A DNA stretch of 64,000 bases from Leadbetterella sp964423865 (lineage in GTDB: Bacteria; Bacteroidota; Bacteroidia; Cytophagales; Spirosomataceae), in the NCBI GenBank assembly GCA_964423865.1, contig CAYRGN010000013.1:1-64000 (forward strand), given 5' to 3'. The number at the start of each line of letters is the position of its first letter. The stretch's first letter is position 1. This document shows positions 42,969 through 51,876 of the stretch, piece after piece. Position numbers and translations under genes: made by a program. The notes beneath the pieces were generated by a model, which saw nothing but the letters and a program-made list of their open reading frames with translations, was not told the origin of the DNA and did no database searches.

Positions 42969-43007
42969 ATGCCGCAACCAGCGAAATAATCCCAAATAAA
43001 TGCCCCC

Positions 43008-44249
43008 CTACTTCGCCCGGATCGCAATAACCGGATCCATATTGGCTGCCTGAACCGCCGGAATCATTCCCGCCACTACCCCGATAATGCTGGAAATTAC
43101 CAATCCGAAAATCATGTTGGAAGGCGTCAGCACCACTTCCATGGTACCCAAAGGAATAAAGCTGACCAGGTAAACCAGCAGGAGGCCGATCAGTCCGCCC
43201 ATCAGGCACAGCAGTACCGCCTCAAACAGGAACTGGAACAGGATGAAAAAATTCTTGGCACCCAGCGACTTCTGAATGCCGATGATATTGGTACGCTCTC
43301 TTACCGATACAAACATAATATTGGCGATACCGAAACCACCGATCAGGAGCGCAAACAACCCAATCACAAATCCTCCCATACGGATAGACGAAAAAATAGT
43401 GGTCATAAAATTCACCAGCGCGTCGGGCCGGTTCAGCGCAAAATTATCTTCCGCCAAAGGCTTCAGTCCGCGAAGGGTACGCATCTGCCCCCGGAGCTCA
43501 TGCTCCAGGTTCTCCAGCCCGCCTTCCACGTCGCGTGCCTTGACCTGTATGGTTCCTCTCAGGTTTCCAGAACTGAACATCCGTTTGTGTTTCAAAAAAG
43601 GAACAAAGATCTTTTCATCCGGATTACCCCCTACTTCTATCATCTGCTTCCCTTTTTTCTCCACTACACCAATCACCGTAAAGTTTTCGCCCCTTACTTT
43701 GATCCGCTGATTGATGGGATCTTCATTTCCGAAAAGCGTTTCCGCCACAGTAGCCCCCAGGATAGCCACCGGCCGAGCCGCGTCTACCTCCTGCTCCAGG
43801 AAATACCGGCCCTTCTCCACCGGCGTTTCATTGATCTTGTCGTACTCGTAGGTAATGCCCTGCACCTGGCTGTTAAAACTGTTACTCTTTCTTTTCGCCG
43901 TAGCCGAATTCCACGACATAATGGTGATGGCATCCGCCTCATTCAGGGTGTTTTTGAGGCTACGAAACTCCTTGTAAGTAGGCTGAGGGCGCATGAAATA
44001 TTTCCACCACGGGTATTCCGATTCACCGATACCCCAGGGGAATTTCTCAATATAAATGGATTGGCTGCCTATCGAACTTAAGCCGGATTTTACGTTTGCT
44101 TCCAGGGAATCTACCATGGTATACACTCCGATAATGGAAAATATACCTACCGTAACACCCAAAAGAGAAAGCACCGTACGCAGAATATTGGAACGTAACG
44201 CCTGCCACGCAAACCGGAAACTCTCAAGTGTAAGCCGTAAAAAAAGCAT
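43008..44249 (-). CDS. MacB/FtsX-type ABC transporter permease
   Basis: A 413-residue inner-membrane permease. It has one N-terminal helix (NILRTVLSLLGVTVGIFSII), a periplasmic MacB-like core domain (PVAILGATVAETLFGNEDPI, then RIKVRGENFTVIGVVEKKGK) and three C-terminal helices of the FtsX domain (GFVIGLFALLIGGFGIANIM, then LLCLMGGLIGLLLVYLV). It would couple a cytoplasmic ATPase to export or to mechanical signalling in the periplasm. No ATPase gene is next to it in the window, so its partner is elsewhere. It is divergent from ggt. Confidence 0.9.
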   Translation of the reverse strand: MLFLRLTLESFRFAWQALRSNILRTVLSLLGVTVGIFSIIGVYTMVDSLEANVKSGLSSIGSQSIYIEKFPWGIGESEYPWWKYFMRPQPTYKEFRSLKNTLNEADAITIMSWNSATAKRKSNSFNSQVQGITYEYDKINETPVEKGRYFLEQEVDAARPVAILGATVAETLFGNEDPINQRIKVRGENFTVIGVVEKKGKQMIEVGGNPDEKIFVPFLKHKRMFSSGNLRGTIQVKARDVEGGLENLEHELRGQMRTLRGLKPLAEDNFALNRPDALVNFMTTIFSSIRMGGFVIGLFALLIGGFGIANIMFVSVRERTNIIGIQKSLGAKNFFILFQFLFEAVLLCLMGGLIGLLLVYLVSFIPLGTMEVVLTPSNMIFGLVISSIIGVVAGMIPAVQAANMDPVIAIRAK

Positions 44250-44309
44250 TTACCTAAATTTTATTGTAAAAGTCATCAAAAAATATGTAGTTTCAAGCCT
44301 TATTTTTAC

Positions 44310-44317
44310 CAAATATA
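44310..44317 (-). promoter_or_regulatory. -7 element of the permease gene
   Basis: On the minus strand TATATTTG fits TAnnTTTG, 60 bases before the ATG at 44249. No clear -33 element. Confidence 0.4.
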
Positions 44318-44372
44318 CTTTTCGAACCAACCAACGGTCAATTTTAGGGATTGACGGAAAACCTTGAAACGG

Positions 44373-46148
44373 ATGAAACGCGGATTCTCATTTTTTACAC
44401 TCGTCCTTACGGCCTTCCTGATCACAGGATCTTGTAAAAACACCCCTAAAAAAGAGGCGTCAAAAGACCTGTTCACCCTCTTTGTGGAAGACCCCAACGC
44501 CCAGACTTTCTATTCCGACCGGAAAGGCGTGTACGGGAAAAACGGGATGGTGGCCTCCGCGCATGAAGAAGCGTCTAAAGCCGGACTGGAGATTCTACAA
44601 GCCGGCGGCAACGCCATTGACGCGGCCATTGCTACCCATTATGCCCTCGCCGTGGTATTTCCCTTCGCCGGAAACCTGGCCGGAGGCGGATTTGCCGTAG
44701 TACGCGAACATAGCGGCCAATACCACTCCATCGACTTCCGGGAAAAAGCCCCTCTGGCGGCTCACCGCGATATGTACCTCGATAAAGACGGCAACGTGAT
44801 TGCCGGACTCAGCCTGAAAGGACATCTCGCCAGCGGAGTGCCAGGCTCGGTAGACGGCACCGTTGAACTCCATAAGAAACTGGGAAAACTCTCCTGGGAA
44901 AAAATCCTTGCGCCGGCCATCCGCCTGGCCGAACAGGGTGTGATCCTTACCGAAAGAGAAGCCCGTGGACTCAACAATTACAAGAAAACTTTCCTGGAAG
45001 TGAACGGACCTGATCTCACCTATTTTATAAAACCCGACGGCTCCGAATGGGAAAAAGGCGATCTCCTGGTACAGCAAGACCTGGCCGAATGCCTCCGAAG
45101 AATACAAAAGAACGGCCGGGAAGGCTTTTATAGTGGAAAAACCGCCGACCTCCTGGTAGCTGAAATGGAAAAAGGGGGCGGAATCATCACCCACGAAGAC
45201 CTGAAACAATACAAATCGGCCTGGAGAAAACCCCTGATCGGTGCTTACCGAGGCCATAAGGTCATTTCCATGGCGCCCTCTTCCAGCGGAGGTATCGCCT
45301 TGATCCAGATGCTGAAACTGGCCGAGCAATACCCCCTTCAGGAATGGGGATGGAACTCGCCCAAAACCACCCAAGTGATGATTGAAGCGGAAAGAAGGGT
45401 ATATGCCGACCGAGCCAAATGGATGGGCGATACCGATTTTATCGACATTCCCCTTGACGAACTCATCTCAGACAGCTACCTGAAAGAACGCTGGAAAGAC
45501 TTCAACCCGGAAGTAGCATCGAAAAGCTCCGATATCCGCGCCGGCGATATCCCGGGATACGAATCCATGGAAACCACCCATTTTTCCGTAGTAGACAAAG
45601 AAGGGAACGCCGTATCGCTCACCACCACCATTAACGGGGGCTACGGTTCCAAGGTAATTGTGGAAGGAGGCGGCTTCCTGATGAACAATGAAATGGACGA
45701 TTTCTCCATCAAAGCCGGTATACCCAACATGTTCGGACTCATCGGCAACAAAGCCAATGAGATTGCCCCTGGAAAACGCATGCTCAGCTGCATGACGCCC
45801 ACCATTATTGAAAAAGACGGGAAACTCTTTATGGTGGTAGGCACGCCGGGCGGCAGTACCATCATGACTTCCATTTTCCAGTGCATTCTCAACGTGATTG
45901 ACCACAAAATGAGCATGCAGCAGTCGGTTAATGCCCACCGCTTTCACCATCAGTGGCTACCCGACCGCACCGTATTTGAAAAGGGCGCCTTTACGGATGA
46001 AACCCTGGCCGAACTCCGCCGGAAAGGATATGTCATGGATGCCCAGAGCGGCACCATCGGCCGTATGGATTGTATCCTGGTGTACCCCGACGGTACCCTG
46101 GAGGGCGCCTCTGACCCCCGGGCCGACAACACCAGCGTGGGGTATTGA
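44373..46148 (+). CDS. ggt: Gamma-glutamyltransferase
   Basis: A 591-residue exported enzyme that transfers or hydrolyses the gamma-glutamyl group of glutathione and related compounds. It begins with a lipoprotein-type signal (LTAFLITGSCKN). The large subunit contains AVVFPFAGNLAGGGFAVV and DFREKAPLAAH. Self-cleavage occurs before the threonine in METTHFSVVDKEG, the catalytic nucleophile, and the small subunit has TTINGGYGSKV and GNKANEIAPGKRMLSCMTPT with the usual glycine-rich GTPGGSTI. The ATG at 44373 is preferred over a TTG at 44364. All catalytic parts are present. Confidence 0.94.
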   Translation: MKRGFSFFTLVLTAFLITGSCKNTPKKEASKDLFTLFVEDPNAQTFYSDRKGVYGKNGMVASAHEEASKAGLEILQAGGNAIDAAIATHYALAVVFPFAGNLAGGGFAVVREHSGQYHSIDFREKAPLAAHRDMYLDKDGNVIAGLSLKGHLASGVPGSVDGTVELHKKLGKLSWEKILAPAIRLAEQGVILTEREARGLNNYKKTFLEVNGPDLTYFIKPDGSEWEKGDLLVQQDLAECLRRIQKNGREGFYSGKTADLLVAEMEKGGGIITHEDLKQYKSAWRKPLIGAYRGHKVISMAPSSSGGIALIQMLKLAEQYPLQEWGWNSPKTTQVMIEAERRVYADRAKWMGDTDFIDIPLDELISDSYLKERWKDFNPEVASKSSDIRAGDIPGYESMETTHFSVVDKEGNAVSLTTTINGGYGSKVIVEGGGFLMNNEMDDFSIKAGIPNMFGLIGNKANEIAPGKRMLSCMTPTIIEKDGKLFMVVGTPGGSTIMTSIFQCILNVIDHKMSMQQSVNAHRFHHQWLPDRTVFEKGAFTDETLAELRRKGYVMDAQSGTIGRMDCILVYPDGTLEGASDPRADNTSVGY

Positions 46149-46217
46149 TTTTTCAACACCTTCCAACCTTTTTTGCAATAATCAGGTCTCTGTATAAAAT
46201 TAATCAAACAATTTATC

Positions 46218-46916
46218 ATGAGAAAAATTATTGCAGTAGTCACCGTGGTGTTGGGTTTATCATGTACAAAAGAAGACGAGGTCGACTGGTCATTCCGGGT
46301 CATCGACCACAATTTTAATTCCTCTACAACTGACTGGATTGGCGGTTTCGCAGATTACCCCGAAGGCGTAGAAGAAGACTGGGAGTTCTCTGTGACGCAC
46401 GCCCTTCTTCCTTCCCCCCTGGATACGACCAAAAAAGGGGTGAGGATATCGGGCAGCAACCACAGCGATGACCTTTTCATGTACCTGACCCGGAAGGTGA
46501 GCCAGCTCCGGCCCAACCAAACCTATAAGGGTACTTTCGACGTGGAATTCGCTACCAATGCCGCTGAAGAATCCATGGGCGTAGGCGGTTCACCCGCCCA
46601 CAGCGTATATATGGGCATCGGTTTAACTTCCGTAGAACCTAAAAAAGTACTGGATTCTACCGACGGACACTACCGGATGAACATTTCAAAAATACAGCAG
46701 GCAGGAGACGGCGAAGACATGAAAGTCATTGGGGATGTGTCAAACGGCAAGGCTGAAACGGAATATACCCTGATTACGCATACGGGCGAGTTTACGGGAA
46801 AAACCGACAGTGACGGCAATCTCTGGATCATTGTGGGCACCGACTCCGGTTTTGAAGCGGTGACTACCCTTTATTACACCCGGATAAAGGTGGAATTACG
46901 GACCGTGACGGAATAA
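46218..46916 (+). CDS. Hypothetical lipoprotein (232 aa)
   Basis: Signal peptide with lipobox VVLGLSCTKEDE. The mature part is beta-rich (FRVIDHNFNSSTTDWIGGFA, then YKGTFDVEFATNAAEESMGV and LWIIVGTDSGFEAVTTLYYT) and looks like a single sandwich domain. No known family is recognised. It lies 69 bases downstream of ggt on the same strand and might be transcribed with it. The end is followed by an inverted-repeat element. Confidence 0.7.
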   Translation: MRKIIAVVTVVLGLSCTKEDEVDWSFRVIDHNFNSSTTDWIGGFADYPEGVEEDWEFSVTHALLPSPLDTTKKGVRISGSNHSDDLFMYLTRKVSQLRPNQTYKGTFDVEFATNAAEESMGVGGSPAHSVYMGIGLTSVEPKKVLDSTDGHYRMNISKIQQAGDGEDMKVIGDVSNGKAETEYTLITHTGEFTGKTDSDGNLWIIVGTDSGFEAVTTLYYTRIKVELRTVTE

Positions 46917-46943
46917 AGGAAGATAAAATCTAAATGAGAATTG

Positions 46944-47101
46944 CGGTTCTCGACTCCGCTCGAACTGACAGTAGCGATCACCTATTACCAGTGCAAACCA
47001 AGATGTTTCTCCTCCTCAAAGGGCCACACTTGTCCGTTCGAGCGGAGACGAGAACCAGTTCGAGCGGAGTCGAGAACCAGTTCGGGCATAGTCGGGAACC
47101 G
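46944..47101. repeat. Inverted-repeat intergenic element with 22-bp tandem units
   Basis: Three tandem 22-bp copies begin at 47036, 47058 and 47080 (GTTCGAGCGGAG, then T/A CGAGAACC); the third is diverged. One inverted copy stands at 46944-46965 (CGGTTCTCGACTCCGCTCG). The outermost sequences GCGGTTC and GAACCGC are complementary, so the whole could fold into one hairpin. Similar GAGCGGAGTCGAGAAC sequences are, as I recall, scattered in many Bacteroidota genomes. Confidence 0.75.
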
Positions 47102-47108
47102 CAAAACC

Positions 47109-47969
47109 TCAATAGGTTTTTGTCATATCTTTAGGGATCACCAGGTTAAATTCAGTTTTCACGAAGTCAGCCGCCAACGGCAGTTTCCGCTCCTCGCTTT
47201 CCGACAGGGAAATCACCGCGATCTTCAGATCAGGCCGGGCCTGCTTCAGGTACCAGTAAATTCCCCCGTGCTGCTTACTGTGAAAATCACCGTGATAATG
47301 CAGTAAAATTTTCCCCTCTTCAAGACTTTTCAGGATAGATTCCGCCATTGTGGCGTCTTTAATAGCTTGAGCAGCCACAAAATTCATGGCTCTGCCCCCC
47401 GCATGATCGCCCATCATATTTTTCATCTCCTCATAGCCCGGCGTTTCCAGGGTCACCACATAGGGCAACTGTACCACCCATGCTTTTTCGTGAGGTTCCA
47501 GTACCAGGCTATCCACCCCTTTCCGTGCCACGGTAGATGCATACCGCCGCGGCACATTGGTGGCCACCATGGGCAGGCCTTTATTTTTTGCGAAATCCAG
47601 GAGAGGCTTATAGTCTGTAGGGTGATTTTTCCACAAGCGGGCCTCTTCCCCCAGCTTTTTATCATCGGTTTCCCCTGAAAGATAACGGCCTACCGCGTCC
47701 TGGTTATCCCGCTCAAACATTTCAGCGCCCAGGATAAGCCGGTTTCCCACCCGCTCGTAAAGCGCCTCCGTAGTTTTGAGCTGAAGCCAGTGTACAATAG
47801 AACTGTTATGGTACTCCCCAAACAGCACCACATCGTATTTTTCCAGCGCTTTCACCATAGAGGTAAAACCGGTGGCCTTGCCTTTTGCGTTGTAAATCGC
47901 ATAGGCGGGCAGGTCCTGGGCCTGCAAAGAGGCCGTACAAAACAGGAGTGCTAAGAGCAAGTATTTCAT
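47109..47969 (-). CDS. ChaN/PhuW-like heme-linked protein
   Basis: A 286-residue exported protein of the ChaN family (DUF399). A signal peptide (LLLALLFCTASLQAQ) precedes the domain, which shows KYDVVLFGEYHNSSIVHWLQ, LGAEMFERDNQDAV, NVPRRYAS and LLHYHGDFHSKQHGGIYWYL. ChaN proteins bind heme and take part in iron uptake. The gene is the last of a same-strand series hmuT-hmuU-hmuV-hemS-chaN-like, which supports a heme role. It is separated from hemS by a heptad-repeat element. Confidence 0.85.
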   Translation of the reverse strand: MKYLLLALLFCTASLQAQDLPAYAIYNAKGKATGFTSMVKALEKYDVVLFGEYHNSSIVHWLQLKTTEALYERVGNRLILGAEMFERDNQDAVGRYLSGETDDKKLGEEARLWKNHPTDYKPLLDFAKNKGLPMVATNVPRRYASTVARKGVDSLVLEPHEKAWVVQLPYVVTLETPGYEEMKNMMGDHAGGRAMNFVAAQAIKDATMAESILKSLEEGKILLHYHGDFHSKQHGGIYWYLKQARPDLKIAVISLSESEERKLPLAADFVKTEFNLVIPKDMTKTY

Positions 47970-47982
47970 TCGTATAAAATTT

Positions 47983-48053
47983 TAGTCGGGTGACGCTTCG
48001 CTGGTGCGCCGATTTCTCATAGCTCTAAGCTCATAGCTCACAGCTAAATCATC
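47983..48053. repeat. Heptad-repeat element, member 5
   Basis: GGGTGACGCTTCGCTGGTGC is followed by heptads CTCATAG, CTCTAAG, CTCATAG, CTCACAG. It combines the inner part of member 1 (16941-17043) with the CTCAnnG units of members 2-4. It lies between the hemS stop and the ChaN-like start. Confidence 0.65.
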
Positions 48054-48057
48054 CAAA

Positions 48058-49089
48058 CTACGCTTCCAGCGACTTCACCAGCTCCTGCCATTCGGGCAGT
48101 TCCGGGATACCCGGTTTCCGCTTTCCAAAAAACTGCACGATGATCTCTCCTTTCGGATTGAAGGCTTCTACCGAGGTCACCACGCCGTCTGCGGTAGGTT
48201 TTCTCACCACCCAGGTTTCGTGAATTCCTGCCGTATTCAGGTGAAGGTTAAAGTCAGGGTCCATAATATTGATCCATCTTTCGTGCCAGAGAAGGCGGTT
48301 TACCTCTCCCGTATGGATCTGGATATTCCCCCGGTTTCCTACAAAAACCATGATGGGAAAGTCTGCTTTGGATGCCTTCTCCAGTAATTCCACCACTTTT
48401 TCATTCTTTATTTTGCGGGCGTGGTACGCGTCAGGCGCCAGGCGCATAGCCTGGGTACGGGTTACCCCAAACTTCCTCAGAACTCCGAAAAAATCATGGG
48501 TATCCTGCAGGTCAAGCCAGGCCTGCCGGAAACCTTCCGCGTCAATTTCGCCGTCAGGCTTCTCCGCCTTCGCGGGTGGGAGCTTCTCTGTGACCAGCCC
48601 TGAACCCTGGTCTTCTGCCCGGTATTTCTCCACCAAGGCATCAAAAGCCGCGGGATTACTGTCGCGGGTCAGATAAATCTTGTGAATGGCCTCTCCGTCT
48701 TTCCCGAAAAACTGAAGGCTCTTCCGGTCTCCGTCTACCACAGCAAACGCCGATGCCCAGGCCGACAGAAAGATGCGCATATCAATATCTTCGCCCACGA
48801 AAATCTGGGCGTGTGCGTTGGAAAAATCCCCGTTCAGGTACACTCCTTTACGTTCATGCACGCATTCATCGTTCCGGGTCAGTCCCATCACTTTGCCCAG
48901 TTGCTCTACGTCAAGCAGGATAGCTGCAAATTCATTCTTCAAACGGGTTACCCCGTTCCCAAGGTCGGTCACCAGCAGTTCTCCCTCGCTTACGTCCAGT
49001 TTCTCTGCCGCATTTCTAATTCTTAACCGGGGATTCTCTGCTTTCAGCGCCTCCCATCTTTCTTTCAGCGACATTGTCGTTGTTTCCAT
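48058..49089 (-). CDS. hemS: Heme-degrading/heme-trafficking protein (HemS/HmuS family)
   Basis: A 343-residue cytoplasmic protein with two similar halves of the HemS/ChuX fold. The first half has LKERWEALKAENPRLRIRNA and VEQLGKVMGLTRNDECVHER; the second repeats the pattern with LDLQDTHDFFGVLRKFGVTR, IMVFVGNRGNIQIHTGEV and LNTAGIHETWVVRKPT. HemS proteins receive heme from the ABC importer and carry or degrade it. It follows hmuV by 21 bases. Start is ATG 49089 (METTTMSL) or the internal ATG at 49074; a TTG at 49098 is less likely. Confidence 0.9.
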   Translation of the reverse strand: METTTMSLKERWEALKAENPRLRIRNAAEKLDVSEGELLVTDLGNGVTRLKNEFAAILLDVEQLGKVMGLTRNDECVHERKGVYLNGDFSNAHAQIFVGEDIDMRIFLSAWASAFAVVDGDRKSLQFFGKDGEAIHKIYLTRDSNPAAFDALVEKYRAEDQGSGLVTEKLPPAKAEKPDGEIDAEGFRQAWLDLQDTHDFFGVLRKFGVTRTQAMRLAPDAYHARKIKNEKVVELLEKASKADFPIMVFVGNRGNIQIHTGEVNRLLWHERWINIMDPDFNLHLNTAGIHETWVVRKPTADGVVTSVEAFNPKGEIIVQFFGKRKPGIPELPEWQELVKSLEA

Positions 49090-49110
49090 ATATTTCAATT
49101 TTAAAATCCT

Positions 49111-49887
49111 TTAATTTCCGAATAAAATCACGGGGTGATGACGTACGGGGTGGTTCCAGATACTGCATGGAAAACCGTAGGCTTCGGTAATCACCTCCGG
49201 TGTCAGCACTTTTTCCGGGGTTCCCTGCGCCAGTACACTGCCGTTTTTCATCATCAGCACCTGCGTAGCAAAGCGCGCCGCCAGGTTCAGATCATGCAAT
49301 ACAGTCACCACCGTATTGCCTCTTTTGGCGAAAGCCGACATCAACTCCAACACCTGGTACTGGTGTTTTACATCCAGGTTATTCAGGGGTTCATCCAGCA
49401 ATACCAGTTTATGCGCTACATCATTACGAAGCTGGGCCATCACCCGGGCCAGGTGTACCCTTTGCTTTTCTCCGCCCGAAAGCGAGTTGTACTCCCTTTC
49501 CTTCAAATCTTCTATACCCACTTCTTTCATCACCTCATCCAGGGCTTCCAGATCATCGCGGCCCGGAACAGTATTGAAATAAGGATACCGCCCCATTAAC
49601 ACTACATCACGCACCGACAGGGGGATATCCCCGTTATAATGCTGGGAAAATTTCGCCTTATTTTTTGATAAATCCAAAACATCCCATTCTTTAAAACGCT
49701 TGAGTTTGAAATAAATATCTTCCGTGTTTCGGGCTATCTCGTTGGCCAGCACGTTTAGCAAAGTAGATTTTCCGGCGCCGTTTGGCCCTACAATCACCAG
49801 CATATCCCCGTATTCTACCGACACATCCACTCCTTTCAGAATGGAATAGTTCTTATGCGAATAACATATTTTATGCCCTTTTACCAT
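49111..49887 (-). CDS. hmuV: Heme ABC transporter ATP-binding protein
   Basis: A 258-residue ABC ATPase energizing heme import. Walker A is GPNGAGKST, the signature LSGGEKQRVHLARV and Walker B KLVLLDEP, followed by the D-loop NNLD and the switch histidine in VLHDLNLA, so it should be active. The ATG at 49887 overlaps the stop of the permease gene by one base (TGATG); a GTG at 49890 is an alternative. Confidence 0.94.
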   Translation of the reverse strand: MVKGHKICYSHKNYSILKGVDVSVEYGDMLVIVGPNGAGKSTLLNVLANEIARNTEDIYFKLKRFKEWDVLDLSKNKAKFSQHYNGDIPLSVRDVVLMGRYPYFNTVPGRDDLEALDEVMKEVGIEDLKEREYNSLSGGEKQRVHLARVMAQLRNDVAHKLVLLDEPLNNLDVKHQYQVLELMSAFAKRGNTVVTVLHDLNLAARFATQVLMMKNGSVLAQGTPEKVLTPEVITEAYGFPCSIWNHPVRHHPVILFGN

Positions 49888-50921
49888 CACATTGTCTTTT
49901 TATAACGTACCAGAATAGCGATAAACACCGGCGCCCCCAGGATGGCCGTCAGGATACCGATGGGCAGCTCCGCAGGGGCCACTATGGTGCGGCTAAACGT
50001 GTCGGCCACCAGCAACAGTACAGCCCCCCACACCGCCGACAAAGGAAGAATTACCGTATAATTCGAACTGAACAACAGGCGCAGAATATAGGGAATTATC
50101 AGCCCTACAAAACCTATACTTCCCGAAAACGCCACGGCCGTACCCACCATCAGGGCCGACAGCAGCACGGTCACTCGTTTTATTTTCTCTACATTTACCC
50201 CCAGGTGTTCCGCGTCTTTCTCACCCAGCATCATCGCATTCAGGGCCTTTCCTTTCGTAATCAGATAACTGTAAGTACCCACCATCACCACCCCCAGTAT
50301 CGCGTTCTTGGTCCAGGTGGCGGCTCCCAGGCTACCGAGGTTCCAGAAGGTCAGATCGCGGAGTTGATCGTCTTTGGCCAGGTAAGTCATGAAGCCCACC
50401 AGAGCAAACCCCAGGGAAGAGATGGCCACACCGGCCAGCAACATCACCACTACGTTTGTTCTTCCGTTATCCGAGGAAATCATGTATACCAGAGAAATTG
50501 CTCCCAAAGCGCCAATAAACGCGCCTATACTTACCATAGAATAGTGCAATACCTCCGGAATCACGGCCCGCACCGACTCCCCCAATACAATGCTAACGGC
50601 GGCCATCAGCATAGCCCCGGAAGTCACCCCGATCAGGTCGGGCGTAGCCAGGGGGTTCTTGAAAATTCCCTGGAGACAGGTACCCGACACCGCCAGGATA
50701 CTCCCCACCAGAACAGCCATGACCACACGGGGCAGACGGATCTTCCCGATAACATAGGCATCTGTAGCCGAAACAGAGGAGTCTCCCTTCACCAGGCTTC
50801 CCAGGATTTTCAAAAGGGAAGGCTCCTCGAAACGATACACCCCCATATACAGGGACACGCCAGCCAGGGCCAGCAGCACCAGGAAAGACACCAGAAGGTA
50901 CAGCGGAACTTTATTCTTCAA
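49887..50921 (-). CDS. hmuU: Heme ABC transporter permease
   Basis: A 344-residue FecCD/BtuC-type permease with about ten membrane helices (YLLVSFLVLLALAGVSLY, VLVGSILAVSGTCLQGIF, VMLLAGVAISSLGFALVGF, ALMVGTAVAFSGSIGFVGLI). GFVGLIIPYILRLLFSSNY is the family motif contacting the ATPase. The start is a TTG at 50921 because an in-frame stop lies just upstream and the next ATG is inside the first helix. It begins 6 bases after the hmuT stop. Confidence 0.93.
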   Translation of the reverse strand: MKNKVPLYLLVSFLVLLALAGVSLYMGVYRFEEPSLLKILGSLVKGDSSVSATDAYVIGKIRLPRVVMAVLVGSILAVSGTCLQGIFKNPLATPDLIGVTSGAMLMAAVSIVLGESVRAVIPEVLHYSMVSIGAFIGALGAISLVYMISSDNGRTNVVVMLLAGVAISSLGFALVGFMTYLAKDDQLRDLTFWNLGSLGAATWTKNAILGVVMVGTYSYLITKGKALNAMMLGEKDAEHLGVNVEKIKRVTVLLSALMVGTAVAFSGSIGFVGLIIPYILRLLFSSNYTVILPLSAVWGAVLLLVADTFSRTIVAPAELPIGILTAILGAPVFIAILVRYKKTM

Positions 50922-50927
50922 AACGTT

Positions 50928-51785
50928 TTACTTTACTTTTTCCGCCAACGCGCGGTTCAGGACAAGCGCCGCCTCCCCGGTTCTGGGGCCAAAATTGGAG
51001 ATCAAGCCTCCATCCAGCGCAATCACAGCCTTGTTCTTGCCCGCCGTAGTCTGCGCCACTCCCGGCACCGCCAGCAGGCCGTCTATACCGCCCAGGCTCG
51101 AAAGCCCGGATTCAAACAACAGGATCGCGTCCGGATTGCCCTGCACCAGCGCTTCCGGAGTAAGCGGCCTGAAATCTTCAAACCCGGTAATTGCGTTCTC
51201 TCCGCCCGCCAGCTTCACAATCTCCGAAAACGGGGTCTTATCGCCCGCCACCATGAGCGTTCCCGCACCACGCGCGTAGATAAAAAGCACCTTGGGTGTT
51301 TTTTCAAACGACTGCACCTCCGCCAGGTCGCTGTCTATCCGGTCGGTCAGCGTCTGAGTGTCTACACCGCCCAGTAACTCTCCCACCGAATGGATCAGGT
51401 CTTTGGCGCCCTGGACTGAAAACGCCTGGTCAATCAACCGCAATTCTATTCCCGCGGCCTTCAGCTTCTCCTGTAAATCCGGGTTAAAATCTTTCGCGGT
51501 ACCCACCACTACATCCGGTTGAAGCGCCACTACCGGCTCTATCGTAATGGTCCGGATATGGCCCAGGTCCTGCGCGTGCGTCTTCACCGATTCCGGGTAG
51601 GTGCTGGTGACGTCTACTCCTACCAGTTGAGCCTCACCGCCCAGGGCGGCTATGGTTTCGGTGATGGCGCCGTTCAGCGAAACAATTTTCTTGTCGGCCT
51701 TCTCTTCCGAGCTGTTTTCTGAGGAGGAATTACAAGAAAGGGTTAACCCCGACAGGATCGCCAGGCTTAGAGCTATCTTCTTCAT
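50928..51785 (-). CDS. hmuT: Heme-binding periplasmic lipoprotein of the ABC importer
   Basis: A 285-residue substrate-binding protein with a lipobox (LSGLTLSCNSS). The mature part has the class III binding-protein pattern: VSLNGAITETIAALGGEAQL at the start, VVALQPDVVVG, the HmuT-like YARGAGTLMVAG and NPDAILLFESGLSSLGGIDG. It picks up heme in the periplasm and delivers it to HmuU. First gene of the operon. The upstream region contains AT-rich symmetric sequence that may bind an iron-responsive regulator. Confidence 0.92.
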   Translation of the reverse strand: MKKIALSLAILSGLTLSCNSSSENSSEEKADKKIVSLNGAITETIAALGGEAQLVGVDVTSTYPESVKTHAQDLGHIRTITIEPVVALQPDVVVGTAKDFNPDLQEKLKAAGIELRLIDQAFSVQGAKDLIHSVGELLGGVDTQTLTDRIDSDLAEVQSFEKTPKVLFIYARGAGTLMVAGDKTPFSEIVKLAGGENAITGFEDFRPLTPEALVQGNPDAILLFESGLSSLGGIDGLLAVPGVAQTTAGKNKAVIALDGGLISNFGPRTGEAALVLNRALAEKVK

Positions 51786-51791
51786 TTTGTA

Positions 51792-51810
51792 TTTATATTT
51801 AATCTAAATA
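51792..51810 (-). promoter_or_regulatory. AT-rich symmetric site upstream of hmuT
   Basis: On the minus strand TTTAGATTAAA followed by TATAAAT stands directly upstream of hmuT. Heme operons are normally iron-repressed, and position and composition fit an operator, but the match to a Fur or DtxR box is not clear. Confidence 0.25.
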
Positions 51811-51876
51811 AGCGCAAAACTAGAAAGATTTGTTCAACTGTAAAAGGAAAATAAACGAAAAGATTGTCGTGGGAGT

